From: FEN-727 sp036508635
GTDB taxonomy: Bacteria; Actinomycetota; Geothermincolia; Fen-727; Anoxymicrobiaceae
Direction: 5' to 3'
Assembly (NCBI GenBank): GCA_036508635.1
Contig: DATCGY010000208.1
Location: 1 to 13,849 of the forward strand
Length of the DNA stretch: 13,849 nucleotides
The notes under the pieces were generated by a model. It was not told the origin of the DNA. It saw nothing but the letters and a program-made list of their open reading frames with translations, and did no database searches. Numbering within the stretch: position 1 is the first letter of the stretch; each line of letters begins with the position of its first letter. A program made the translations under genes and the position numbers. Positions 7,709 through 13,849 of the stretch are shown one piece after another.

Positions 7709-8339
7709 ACGTCTGGAGACCCAACCCCAATCTCTCCCCGGCGAGGCGAACAGTCTCGGCAAGGACATCACTGAAGTTCTCGGAGTCGTAGTCGAAGAAC
7801 ATCACGATTGCCTTCGACGCCCTCGCGTGAATTCGTTTCTCCAATGCGGCACGATCCATCTGCATGAGTGCACCCGTTCTGTCTACAAGAACCAGGTCGG
7901 CTTTTTCCAGGGCGGATGAAGCCGATGGCTTGAAATCTTCGAACGGGACGCCCATGACGAAGACGGTAAAGTCGGGCTTTATGTGTGTGAGCGCGCTGTT
8001 ACCCTCGATCACGAGCAATCCTCCGGGAGGGAACATGGACAGAGCCCGGTCCAACTCGGCGGCTAGTTCCGGCTTGGAGGCGTTGACCCAAATGACCTTC
8101 TTAGCGCCGGCCCCGATCAGTGCCCCGGTATCGGTTCCCGGTGTGGAGATGAGTTGCGGGTCGGTGATAACGGGCGCCCCGGTGTGCGAGCCCCCGGAAC
8201 TAACCTTGAGACCATATTCGGCACCCAGGTCACCGACAAGCCGGGCGGCGACGGTACTCTTGCCGGCTTTCTTGGAGGATGCCCCGACGACTATTATCCT
8301 GGTGCGGCTTTCCGTCGCCGGCGTGTCGTTACTTTTCAC
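7707..8339 (-). CDS. MobB-like P-loop NTPase, possible molybdopterin or selenium-enzyme accessory protein
   Basis: About 210 residues with a Walker A loop GASSKKAGKST at 19-29 and a second hydrophobic strand ending in an acidic residue, LLVIEGNS, at 108-115. The fold order resembles MobB, a GTP-binding helper in molybdopterin guanine dinucleotide synthesis, and more distantly dethiobiotin-synthetase-like proteins. The usual MobB signature residues after the P-loop (a KHxHH stretch) are replaced by KVSSGGSH at 45-52, so it is a divergent member. The start is uncertain: GTG 8339 overlaps the lysR 3' end by 11 bp and TTG 8354 by 26 bp; neither has a good ribosome site, which suggests translational coupling to lysR. 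Context beside a bis-MGD formate dehydrogenase favours a cofactor role, but the actual substrate is unknown. Confidence 0.65.
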   Translation of the reverse strand: MKSNDTPATESRTRIIVVGASSKKAGKSTVAARLVGDLGAEYGLKVSSGGSHTGAPVITDPQLISTPGTDTGALIGAGAKKVIWVNASKPELAAELDRALSMFPPGGLLVIEGNSALTHIKPDFTVFVMGVPFEDFKPSASSALEKADLVLVDRTGALMQMDRAALEKRIHARASKAIVMFFDYDSENFSDVLAETVRLAGERLGLGLQT

Positions 8340-9234
8340 CTGAGGCCATCTCAAGAAAAGCGGCGGCCGCTACGGAAAGCGGCCTTTTACTATCGTTTAC
8401 AGCATAGAAATCGCGAGAGAGGTCGGTACCTGTTACCTCGATCAAGGAGATGAACCCGGCGCGCGCGGGGTGCTCGGCGACCTTGCGACTAACGATGGAG
8501 ATCCCCATGCCCGCCTGTACCGCCGATATTACGGCCTGGTTGGTGCCGAGTTCGGCGACCACCTCGAAACCGTCGGGACCGATATCGCTCTGTTCCAGGG
8601 CGTCCTCGAACCTCTTTCTTGTCCCGCTTCCTTCCCTTCGGTTCACGAAGCGTTCACCAGTAAGTGAGCTCAAGGTAACTTTCTGCTTGACCGACAGTGG
8701 GTGGTGCAGAGGCGTGATGACCACGAGGTTGTCCTGGGAGAAGCGTTGGTAAGTGACTTCCCCGCGAGGCTCGGTGCCCACGAAAGCCAGCTCGATCTGT
8801 TCATCACCGAGCATGACGAGCACTTCTGCGGAGTCTCTGATCTCGAGGACTATGGAGACCTCGGGATAAATCGCATGGAACTCGCTGAGGATGGGGGGGA
8901 GGAGGTATTCACCGGGAATGGTGCTCGCTCCAAGGAGGAGCTTTCCGGCGACGCGACCGGTAGACCTGGGAATGTCGGCGATCATCAGCTCACGGTCAGA
9001 GAGTATCTTCTTTGCGTGCCAGTAGGCCGTACGGCCGGCGGGAGTCAGTATGACCTTACCCCGGGAGCGATCTATCAGGCGCGCGGATACTTCTTTTTCG
9101 AGAGATTTGATCTGCAGCGATACCGCCGGCTGCGTTATGCCCAGGCTGCGAGCCGCCGCGCTGAACGACCCGAGGTCCGCCACTAATGTGAAAGTCTCCA
9201 ACAGTGAAATATCAAGGCCCAAACCGCGGACCAC
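8329..9234 (-). CDS. LysR-type transcriptional regulator, selenium-metabolism-associated type
   Basis: A 301-residue LysR family protein. Residues 10-70 form the winged helix-turn-helix (SFSAAARSLGITQPAVSLQI at 23-42 is the classic recognition segment), followed by a linker helix and a periplasmic-binding-protein-like effector domain of two lobes from about residue 95. A LysR group recurrently found beside selenium genes is known as selenium metabolism-associated LysR, and both the sequence style and this location, downstream of tRNA-Sec and selB, fit it. The effector is unknown; a selenium or sulfur species or formate would be reasonable guesses. The GTG at 9234 is chosen; a TTG at 9222 with AAGGTGG 8 bp upstream is a serious alternative. 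The 3' end overlaps the MobB-like gene. Palindromes just upstream may be its own operator. Confidence 0.85.
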   Translation of the reverse strand: MVRGLGLDISLLETFTLVADLGSFSAAARSLGITQPAVSLQIKSLEKEVSARLIDRSRGKVILTPAGRTAYWHAKKILSDRELMIADIPRSTGRVAGKLLLGASTIPGEYLLPPILSEFHAIYPEVSIVLEIRDSAEVLVMLGDEQIELAFVGTEPRGEVTYQRFSQDNLVVITPLHHPLSVKQKVTLSSLTGERFVNRREGSGTRKRFEDALEQSDIGPDGFEVVAELGTNQAVISAVQAGMGISIVSRKVAEHPARAGFISLIEVTGTDLSRDFYAVNDSKRPLSVAAAAFLEMASGEK

Positions 9235-9253
9235 CTTCTTCCGACTTCACCCT

Positions 9254-9279
9254 TCAAATATATTTGACCCGATGTCGGG
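9254..9279. promoter_or_regulatory. Two abutting palindromes upstream of lysR (candidate operator)
   Basis: TCAAATATATTTGA (9254-9267) is a perfect 14-bp palindrome. It abuts CCCGATGTCGGG (9268-9279), with arms CCCGA and TCGGG. They sit 20-45 bp before the lysR start and just downstream of a TATAAT. The AT-rich symmetric site is the kind LysR proteins often bind upstream of their own gene, though the exact T-N11-A spacing is not met. The GC-rich element could instead be a small hairpin at the end of the tRNA transcript. The symmetry is plain; the role is inferred. Confidence 0.45.
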
Positions 9280-9285
9280 ATTATA
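9280..9285 (-). promoter_or_regulatory. Candidate -10 box for lysR
   Basis: On the minus strand TATAAT lies 3 bp after the CCA end of the tRNA-Sec gene. Transcription would begin at about 9273, giving a leader of roughly 40 nt before lysR. The -35 region would fall inside the 3' part of the tRNA gene, where only a poor match (ATTCTT) is seen. It may allow lysR to be expressed separately from the sel genes. Confidence 0.35.
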
Positions 9286-9288
9286 TTC

Positions 9289-9384
9289 TGGCGGAGGTGC
9301 GTAAGAATCGAACTTACCCAGCGCCGATCAAGACGCCACAACGGTTTTGAAGACCGCGCCGCCCACCAGGACGGATCCACCTCC
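9289..9384 (-). tRNA. selC: tRNA-Sec (anticodon TCA)
   Basis: It is the tRNA charged with serine and converted to selenocysteine, used at UGA. The gene is 96 nt with encoded CCA. Acceptor GGAGGTG pairs with CACCTCC, followed by discriminator G and CCA. A long 6-bp D stem (CCGTCC, loop TGGT, GGGCGG) is characteristic of tRNA-Sec. The anticodon stem-loop is GCGGT, loop CTTCAAA, ACCGT, with anticodon TCA. There is a long variable arm (GGCGTC, loop TTGATC, GGCGCT) and a T arm GTAAG, loop TTCGATT, CTTAC. Bacterial tRNA-Sec has an 8-bp acceptor; here the eighth pair would be G opposite G. It lies 28 bp after selB and is probably cut from the selB transcript. Confidence 0.93.
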
Positions 9385-9412
9385 TGATCCTGGCACGACA
9401 AATGATACACGA

Positions 9413-11323
9413 TTACCTGAGTTTTCGAACGTCGCCCACTCTCACCGTGACGCGCGTCCTGTCGAAGTATTCGAGCAGGGGAAGGGCGTACTTGCGAGTC
9501 GTTCCGACCTGGTTCTTGAAATCGCCCACCGCGATGCCATCCGGCCCCATAGAGCTCTGAAGCTTCGTCTTCACGAGGGCAATAGCTTCGGGGGAGAAGT
9601 ACAGTTCCGGCGACACCCTCACCACCTTCCGCTCTTTCTCCGCGATGCCCAGGAGTTCCGAGAGCATGCGCCTGTCCTGGCCGAGCTCGTCGGCGAGCTC
9701 GCTAAGGGTTGGTGGCGCGACCGGGTTGGCCTCTATCCTGTGGATGATGTCCGTCATGACGGTCTGCTGGTCAGAAGTGACCGACGCTTGCGAGCCCGCC
9801 AGGCGAACGACCTTGCCATCTATCTCGAGATCGCCGTTCTCTGCCATGCGCTCGATAAGTGTGTCCGCCGACCTGGCATCCCACGACTTGAGCGCTTTCT
9901 TCTTCAAGGTCTCCTTGACCATGCCATCGGCAAGGGGCTTGCTCGCATGGAATTCCTCGAGATCCGAACGCAACCTCTCTATAGCATCGTCGTACTGGCT
10001 CTTGTGTAAGTACGCGGCAGAGCGGTTCTCACCCAGCGCGACAGCGAGCCCGGAGGAGCGCATCGCCTCGAGGCCGTCGCTTACCGCCACAGGAGGCAAC
10101 CCGCTCGAGATTATGAGCTCCTTTTCCGAAACCGGCTTGGCTGCTTTTGCCAGGTGCACCGCGACCGTGCGCCCCGGATCGGCTGTCTCCAGCTCGGCGA
10201 AATCACTGAGCGCCGCGGGGTCGTGGACCTTGTGTTTTCTCGGGTGTGCATCTACGACCGTACCGCCTCCTATCGTGGTCACCGGCGAGTAGCTCCGTAA
10301 GACGAAGCGATCCCCGGGGGTGCACACGACGGAGCTCTCGAGCCTCAGTTGCGCCGGCACCCTGTCGCCCGGCTCGATGCGGTCCGCTTCCAGGGGATAT
10401 ATACGCCCGAGCACCTCGCGAGTACCGTGATGAAGGCGCAGCCGCGCGCCTCGCTTCAGCACTTTGCCCCAGTCTCGCAGGAGCTTCACCCGCGCGTCTA
10501 CCATGTACGTCGGACGCATGATTCCGGGAGCCGTCAGCAGGTCGCCTCTCGAGACCTCGTCCTTGGATATTCCCGCGAGGTTCATGGCCGCCCTCTCGCC
10601 CGCGTAGACCGTCTCCCTTTCCGAATCGTGGACCTGCAGCGCTCGGACCCTCACACTCCGCTCCGCCGGAAGCAGCTCGAGCTGGTCGCCGTCGCTGACC
10701 GTGCCGCTCCAGACGGTGCCTGTGACGACGGTCCCGATACCCTTGAGCGTAAAGACCCTGTCTATGGGAAGGCGGGGAGGTAGCGCCTCGTCCTTGAGCC
10801 GGACCTCAGCGGCTTGCCGTTCGATCTCAGAGCGAAGCTCATCGATGCCCTGCCCCGTGACGCCGGAGACGGGAACGACCGGCGAACCCTCGAGGGCCGT
10901 TCCTTCGAGAAGCTCGTCGACCTCGTCGATCACCAGCTCGAGCATATCTTCCTCAACTATATCGACCTTGGTTACCGCCACCACTCCCCGGGAGACGCCG
11001 AGGAGGTCGAGAATCGCGAGGTGTTCCTTCGTCTGCGGCATGACGCCGTCGTCCGCGGCGACGACCAGCAACGCGAGGTCCACGCCCGTTGCTCCGGCGA
11101 GCATATTCCTTACGAAGTTCTCGTGGCCCGGAACGTCTACAATGCCCGCGACCGAACCATCCGAGAGTACCAGCGGGGCAAACCCCAGGTCGATCGAGAT
11201 GCCCCTCTCTTTCTCCTCGGCGAGACGGTCGGTATCGCGACCGGTCAGAGCTTTGACGAGCACGGTCTTGCCGTGGTCTATATGGCCGGCCGTCCCGATG
11301 ATGATGTTTCGGCGAGGGGTCAA
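9413..11323 (-). CDS. selB: Selenocysteine-specific elongation factor SelB
   Basis: SelB is a GTPase that binds selenocysteyl-tRNA-Sec and the SECIS hairpin and delivers Sec at the ribosome. The 636-residue product begins with an EF-Tu-like G domain: P-loop GHIDHGKT at 13-20, switch 2 DVPGH at 63-67, TKVD at 118-121 and SGVTGQG in the G5 region. Two beta-barrel domains follow, then a C-terminal half of winged-helix repeats that read the SECIS. The length equals the usual bacterial size of about 610-640. The start is TTG 11323, with AAGGAG 8 bp upstream; the frame stays open further upstream into selA, but homology begins here (TPRRNIIIGTAGH). It follows selA by 20 bp, forming the selA-selB pair. 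The rare TTG start may lower translation. Confidence 0.95.
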   Translation of the reverse strand: MTPRRNIIIGTAGHIDHGKTVLVKALTGRDTDRLAEEKERGISIDLGFAPLVLSDGSVAGIVDVPGHENFVRNMLAGATGVDLALLVVAADDGVMPQTKEHLAILDLLGVSRGVVAVTKVDIVEEDMLELVIDEVDELLEGTALEGSPVVPVSGVTGQGIDELRSEIERQAAEVRLKDEALPPRLPIDRVFTLKGIGTVVTGTVWSGTVSDGDQLELLPAERSVRVRALQVHDSERETVYAGERAAMNLAGISKDEVSRGDLLTAPGIMRPTYMVDARVKLLRDWGKVLKRGARLRLHHGTREVLGRIYPLEADRIEPGDRVPAQLRLESSVVCTPGDRFVLRSYSPVTTIGGGTVVDAHPRKHKVHDPAALSDFAELETADPGRTVAVHLAKAAKPVSEKELIISSGLPPVAVSDGLEAMRSSGLAVALGENRSAAYLHKSQYDDAIERLRSDLEEFHASKPLADGMVKETLKKKALKSWDARSADTLIERMAENGDLEIDGKVVRLAGSQASVTSDQQTVMTDIIHRIEANPVAPPTLSELADELGQDRRMLSELLGIAEKERKVVRVSPELYFSPEAIALVKTKLQSSMGPDGIAVGDFKNQVGTTRKYALPLLEYFDRTRVTVRVGDVRKLR

Positions 11324-11343
11324 GAGGCTGGCTCCTTGTCGTA

Positions 11344-12780
11344 TCAGGTGATAGATGTGCCTATTGCTTCGGCAAGCGACGAGATCTCGGTGTCCATGAC
11401 GGTGCGGAGGTCGAGTATCAGCCTGTCGTCCTTCACACGCGCCAGCACTGGCGGGTCGCCCCCGCGGAGCCGCGCTTCGAGCGCGGATGCCGAAAGCGCT
11501 TCGTGCCTGAGACCGAGGCAGTACGTCGGAATCTCGGATGTCGGCAGGGAGCCGCCTCCCGCGCATGAGACACCAGGGGCAACCGTGTAATCCAGGCCCG
11601 GGACGCCGGCGCGGTCGAGGAGACGCTTCAGCTTGTTAGCCCGACTTCGAACCGATTCCGCGGGCTCCGATAACATTCTCAGGGCCGGTATCCGCGACCA
11701 TGCCTTTTCCGGGTCCAGGTAGAGCCGGAGCGTCGCTTCCAGCGCGGCGATCGTCATTTTGCCGATCCGAAGCGCCCTGGCGAGCGGATGCCCGCGCACG
11801 GCTTCGACGTACTCGGAGGAACCGGCTATTATGCCAGCCTGCGGTCCGCCCAGCAGCTTGTCGCCGCTGAAGGTGACGAGGTCCGCGCCTTGAGAAATGC
11901 TGTCGGCCGCCGTATGTTCGCCCGACAAGCCCAGGGGCTCGAGGTCGACGAGCGAGCCGCTGCCGAGGTCTTCGACAACCGGGACGAAGTGCTGTGAACC
12001 AAGCGCGACCAGGTCGTCGAGGGGTACATCTTCAGTGTATCCGACGATGCGGAAGTTGCTGGGGTGTATCTTCATTATGAGCGCGGTGTCGGGGCCGATC
12101 GCGTTGCTGTAGTCGCTCAGGCTCGTGCGATTGGTAGTGCCGACTTCGACCAGCCGGGCGCCACTCTGGCCCATGATATCCGGAAGCCGGAATGAGTCGC
12201 CAATCTCGACGAGCTGGCCGCGGGATACGATGACCTCTCGACCCCGGGCGATCGCGGCGAGCACGAGCAGCACGGCGGCCGCGTTGTTGTTGACGGCCAT
12301 CGCGGCTCCGGCCCCCGTCAACATGCACACCAGGCGCTCCAGGTGTTCCTGACGCGACGCCCTGGTCCCGTCAGCCAGTCGATACTCGAGGTTGCAGTAG
12401 CCACCGGCGGTTTCGACGACGGCGTCAAGTGCAGCACCAGGGAGAGGAGCCCTTCCGAAGTTCGTATGGAGCACGACCCCGGTCGCGTTGATAACTTTCT
12501 TGAGGTTCGGCAGCATCGCGGCGCGCGCGGAGCTCAGGACCTTCCGGGCCAGCGTGTTGGCGTCGAGGTCCTCCGGCGTCGGAACGGACGGTGAGCCATC
12601 GCCACCCCACAAGATGGTGGCGCGCAGTGAGTCGAGCAGTTGCCGCGTGGCTTCCACGACGACTCCTCGCGGCAGCCCGGAACCTTCATCCGACTCGTGG
12701 ACGGCTTCCGCCAGCTCGTTCACCTGTGGGATGAGCCTGAGCAGCTCGCGCGTTTTTTCATCAGGGGGATTCATATCCAT
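11344..12780 (-). CDS. selA: L-seryl-tRNA(Sec) selenium transferase SelA
   Basis: SelA is a PLP enzyme, decameric in known cases, converting seryl-tRNA-Sec to selenocysteyl-tRNA-Sec with selenophosphate. The 478-residue product has the family N-terminal tRNA-binding region, NATGVVLHTNFGRAPL at about 98-113, and the PLP lysine K308 in TFSGDKLLGGPQAG (E. coli K295). The C-terminal domain ends with RLILDLRTVMDTEI. The length is close to E. coli (463). The start is either ATG 12780 or ATG 12774; neither has a Shine-Dalgarno sequence, but a TATAAT lies 2 bp upstream of the first, so a leaderless transcript beginning near the second ATG is possible. selB follows after 20 bp. Confidence 0.96.
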   Translation of the reverse strand: MDMNPPDEKTRELLRLIPQVNELAEAVHESDEGSGLPRGVVVEATRQLLDSLRATILWGGDGSPSVPTPEDLDANTLARKVLSSARAAMLPNLKKVINATGVVLHTNFGRAPLPGAALDAVVETAGGYCNLEYRLADGTRASRQEHLERLVCMLTGAGAAMAVNNNAAAVLLVLAAIARGREVIVSRGQLVEIGDSFRLPDIMGQSGARLVEVGTTNRTSLSDYSNAIGPDTALIMKIHPSNFRIVGYTEDVPLDDLVALGSQHFVPVVEDLGSGSLVDLEPLGLSGEHTAADSISQGADLVTFSGDKLLGGPQAGIIAGSSEYVEAVRGHPLARALRIGKMTIAALEATLRLYLDPEKAWSRIPALRMLSEPAESVRSRANKLKRLLDRAGVPGLDYTVAPGVSCAGGGSLPTSEIPTYCLGLRHEALSASALEARLRGGDPPVLARVKDDRLILDLRTVMDTEISSLAEAIGTSIT

Positions 12781-12782
12781 TA

Positions 12783-12788
12783 ATTATA
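12783..12788 (-). promoter_or_regulatory. Candidate -10 box directly before selA (leaderless start)
   Basis: TATAAT ends 2 bp before the first selA ATG. The expected initiation point, about 7 bp downstream of the hexamer, falls at or next to the second in-frame ATG (12774). No ribosome site precedes either ATG. No convincing -35 hexamer is visible. Together this fits a leaderless selA transcript, otherwise selA is read from the upstream selD-yedF transcript. Confidence 0.4.
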
Positions 12789-12863
12789 AGCAATCAAACG
12801 CGAATCGTGCATGTGCGTCCGCATGTTTCGCAATGCTTTCAGGTAGAAGCGCCCCATCCCTGG

Positions 12864-13469
12864 CTAAAGCGCGACGAGGTTATCCGCGCTGATGAGCGTA
12901 GTCTGTATCTCGTACATGTTACCCACGCGCCCCGCGGCGAGGCGTTCCTTGAGGCCGTAGTAGTCCAGGCAGGTGCCGCACGCTATGATGTCGACACCAC
13001 GGTCCTCGAGCGTCTTGATGTGGGCTATCGTCTCGTCGTTCTCGGTCACGAGCCGGACGCCGCTGTTCATGAAGATCATGGTGGCCGGTACTTCATCGGC
13101 TTCGACACACGCGTACAGAAACGACTTCATGAGCGTCGTACCGAGCTCGCGCTTGCCCTTGCCTATCTCGTCGGCTGTCACCAGTATCACCGAACCGGAA
13201 CGCGGGGCGCGCTTTTCATGAGCCTTCACCGCCGCTCTTTCGTCCGCCGCCGCGCCGGCTTTGGCAACGCTCAACACGAAACCGCCTTCGATCTCGGATA
13301 CATCGACCTCACACCCGGAGGTTCGTGCAAAACGCGAGACGTTGTCACGCGCGGTCTCGTTGTCCACCGTGATCTTCAGGCTCTTCCTGCCTTCCGCGAG
13401 CGCCCGCTTTGTACGTATAACCGGCTCGGGGCAAATGAGCCCGCGGCAGTCCAACTCGAAGTCGGCCAT
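12864..13469 (-). CDS. yedF: Selenium metabolism protein YedF
   Basis: A 201-residue two-domain protein. The N-terminal TusA/SirA-like domain has the CPxP motif (ICPEPV, C13) plus C8 in LDCRG. The C-terminal DsrE-like domain contains CGTC at 164-167. This fusion recurs next to selD and selenium genes and is thought to bind or carry selenium, although its exact reaction is unresolved. TusA relatives relay sulfur through the CPxP cysteine. The ATG at 13469 has AAAGGA about 7 bp upstream and overlaps the selD stop by one base (TGATG), so the two are translationally coupled. selA lies 83 bp downstream. Confidence 0.93.
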   Translation of the reverse strand: MADFELDCRGLICPEPVIRTKRALAEGRKSLKITVDNETARDNVSRFARTSGCEVDVSEIEGGFVLSVAKAGAAADERAAVKAHEKRAPRSGSVILVTADEIGKGKRELGTTLMKSFLYACVEADEVPATMIFMNSGVRLVTENDETIAHIKTLEDRGVDIIACGTCLDYYGLKERLAAGRVGNMYEIQTTLISADNLVAL

Positions 13470-13849
13470 CAATAGTTCCTTTCGTGTCTCACCCGCAACA
13501 GCTTCTCCGAGCGCGGGGTAACCTTTCCAATAACGGCTGCCCGGGGCGCACCCCCCCCGCGCAGCTCCTCGACAGCCGCGTCCGCCTGGCTGGCCTCGAT
13601 GGCGGCGAGCAGGCCACCAGAGGTCTGGGGGTCGTAGATGCAGGCAACCAGGAGGTCGTCTTTGTCGTTGTTCGCCGGAAGCTCCGCACCAATAACGTAG
13701 CGTCGGTTCCGGAACTGCCCTTCGGGCACCATCCCCATGGAGGCCATCTCGAGAGCGCGCTCGAGTAGGGGGACCTCGTCCGCCCAAAGCTCGGCCGAAA
13801 CGTTGCCGGCCCTTAGCATTTCAAAGAGGTGGCCGGCAAGACCGAACCC
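13469..13849 (-). CDS. selD: Selenide, water dikinase SelD, C-terminal part (5' end outside window)
   Basis: SelD makes selenophosphate from selenide and ATP, the selenium donor for SelA. The frame is open to the window edge and 126 codons remain. Visible family residues are GFGLAGHLFEM at the edge and DPQTSGGLL near the end, both conserved in SelD. The N-terminal catalytic Cys or Sec and lysine lie outside the window, so whether SelD is itself a selenoprotein here cannot be told. The stop TGA overlaps the yedF ATG, supporting coupling between selenophosphate supply and YedF. Confidence 0.95.
   Translation of the reverse strand, partial: GFGLAGHLFEMLRAGNVSAELWADEVPLLERALEMASMGMVPEGQFRNRRYVIGAELPANNDKDDLLVACIYDPQTSGGLLAAIEASQADAAVEELRGGGAPRAAVIGKVTPRSEKLLRVRHERNY

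Noticed and set aside
11324..11566. N-terminal extension of selB into selA
   Set aside because: The open frame continues upstream by chance; SelB homology starts at the TTG at 11323, which has its own ribosome site.
12808..12833. GCATGT repeated twice in the yedF-selA gap
   Set aside because: The copies are only 6 bp long with no clear partner elsewhere, so I do not call a regulatory site.
13470..13787. N-terminal extension of yedF into selD
   Set aside because: The extra residues are a shifted frame of selD; the ATG at 13469 has a ribosome site and begins the TusA-like domain.
1..13849. CRISPR array, insertion sequence, integrase, phage or attachment site
   Set aside because: No spaced direct repeats, transposase motifs, terminal inverted repeats or integrase genes are visible; the tRNA gene shows no duplicated 3' end nearby.

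Overview
The window carries two runs of genes that point at each other and share one purpose: making and using a selenocysteine-containing formate dehydrogenase. The plus-strand run (1-7658) is tatC (3' part), fdhE, the molybdenum/tungsten formate dehydrogenase catalytic subunit with an in-frame UGA (1358-4504), its iron-sulfur subunit, rnfC and rnfD. The minus-strand run (13849 down to 7707) is selD (3' part), yedF, selA, selB, a tRNA-Sec gene, a LysR-type regulator resembling the selenium-metabolism-associated group, and a MobB-like P-loop NTPase. A strong GC-rich hairpin with flanking A and T tracts at 7678-7708 lies between the converging 3' ends. No gap between genes exceeds about 120 bp.

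The parts fit into a pathway. SelD makes selenophosphate, SelA converts seryl-tRNA-Sec to selenocysteyl-tRNA-Sec, and SelB delivers it to the UGA at 1964-1966. A SECIS-like hairpin follows that UGA with the same codon spacing as in E. coli fdhF (comparison from memory). FdhE is a maturation factor for exported formate dehydrogenases. TatC belongs to the translocase that the catalytic subunit's twin-arginine signal would use. The MobB-like protein may contribute to molybdopterin cofactor supply, though this is uncertain.

The most unusual feature is the electron-acceptor side. The dehydrogenase resembles FDH-N (FdnG/FdnH) and its beta subunit has the C-terminal membrane helix, but no cytochrome b (FdnI) or NrfD-type gene follows. 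Instead rnfC and rnfD follow with operon-like spacing, and a terminator comes straight after rnfD, so rnfG, rnfE, rnfA and rnfB are absent from this operon. This suggests a formate dehydrogenase wired to a two-subunit Rnf fragment, possibly linking outside formate oxidation to cytoplasmic NAD(H). That is inference and untested.

The organism is an anaerobe with a GC-rich genome (roughly 60% by eye) using GTG and TTG starts. A deep anaerobic actinobacterial lineage is a reasonable guess from overall style, but the sequence does not prove it. Nothing in the window looks like a phage, transposon, CRISPR array or recent insertion.
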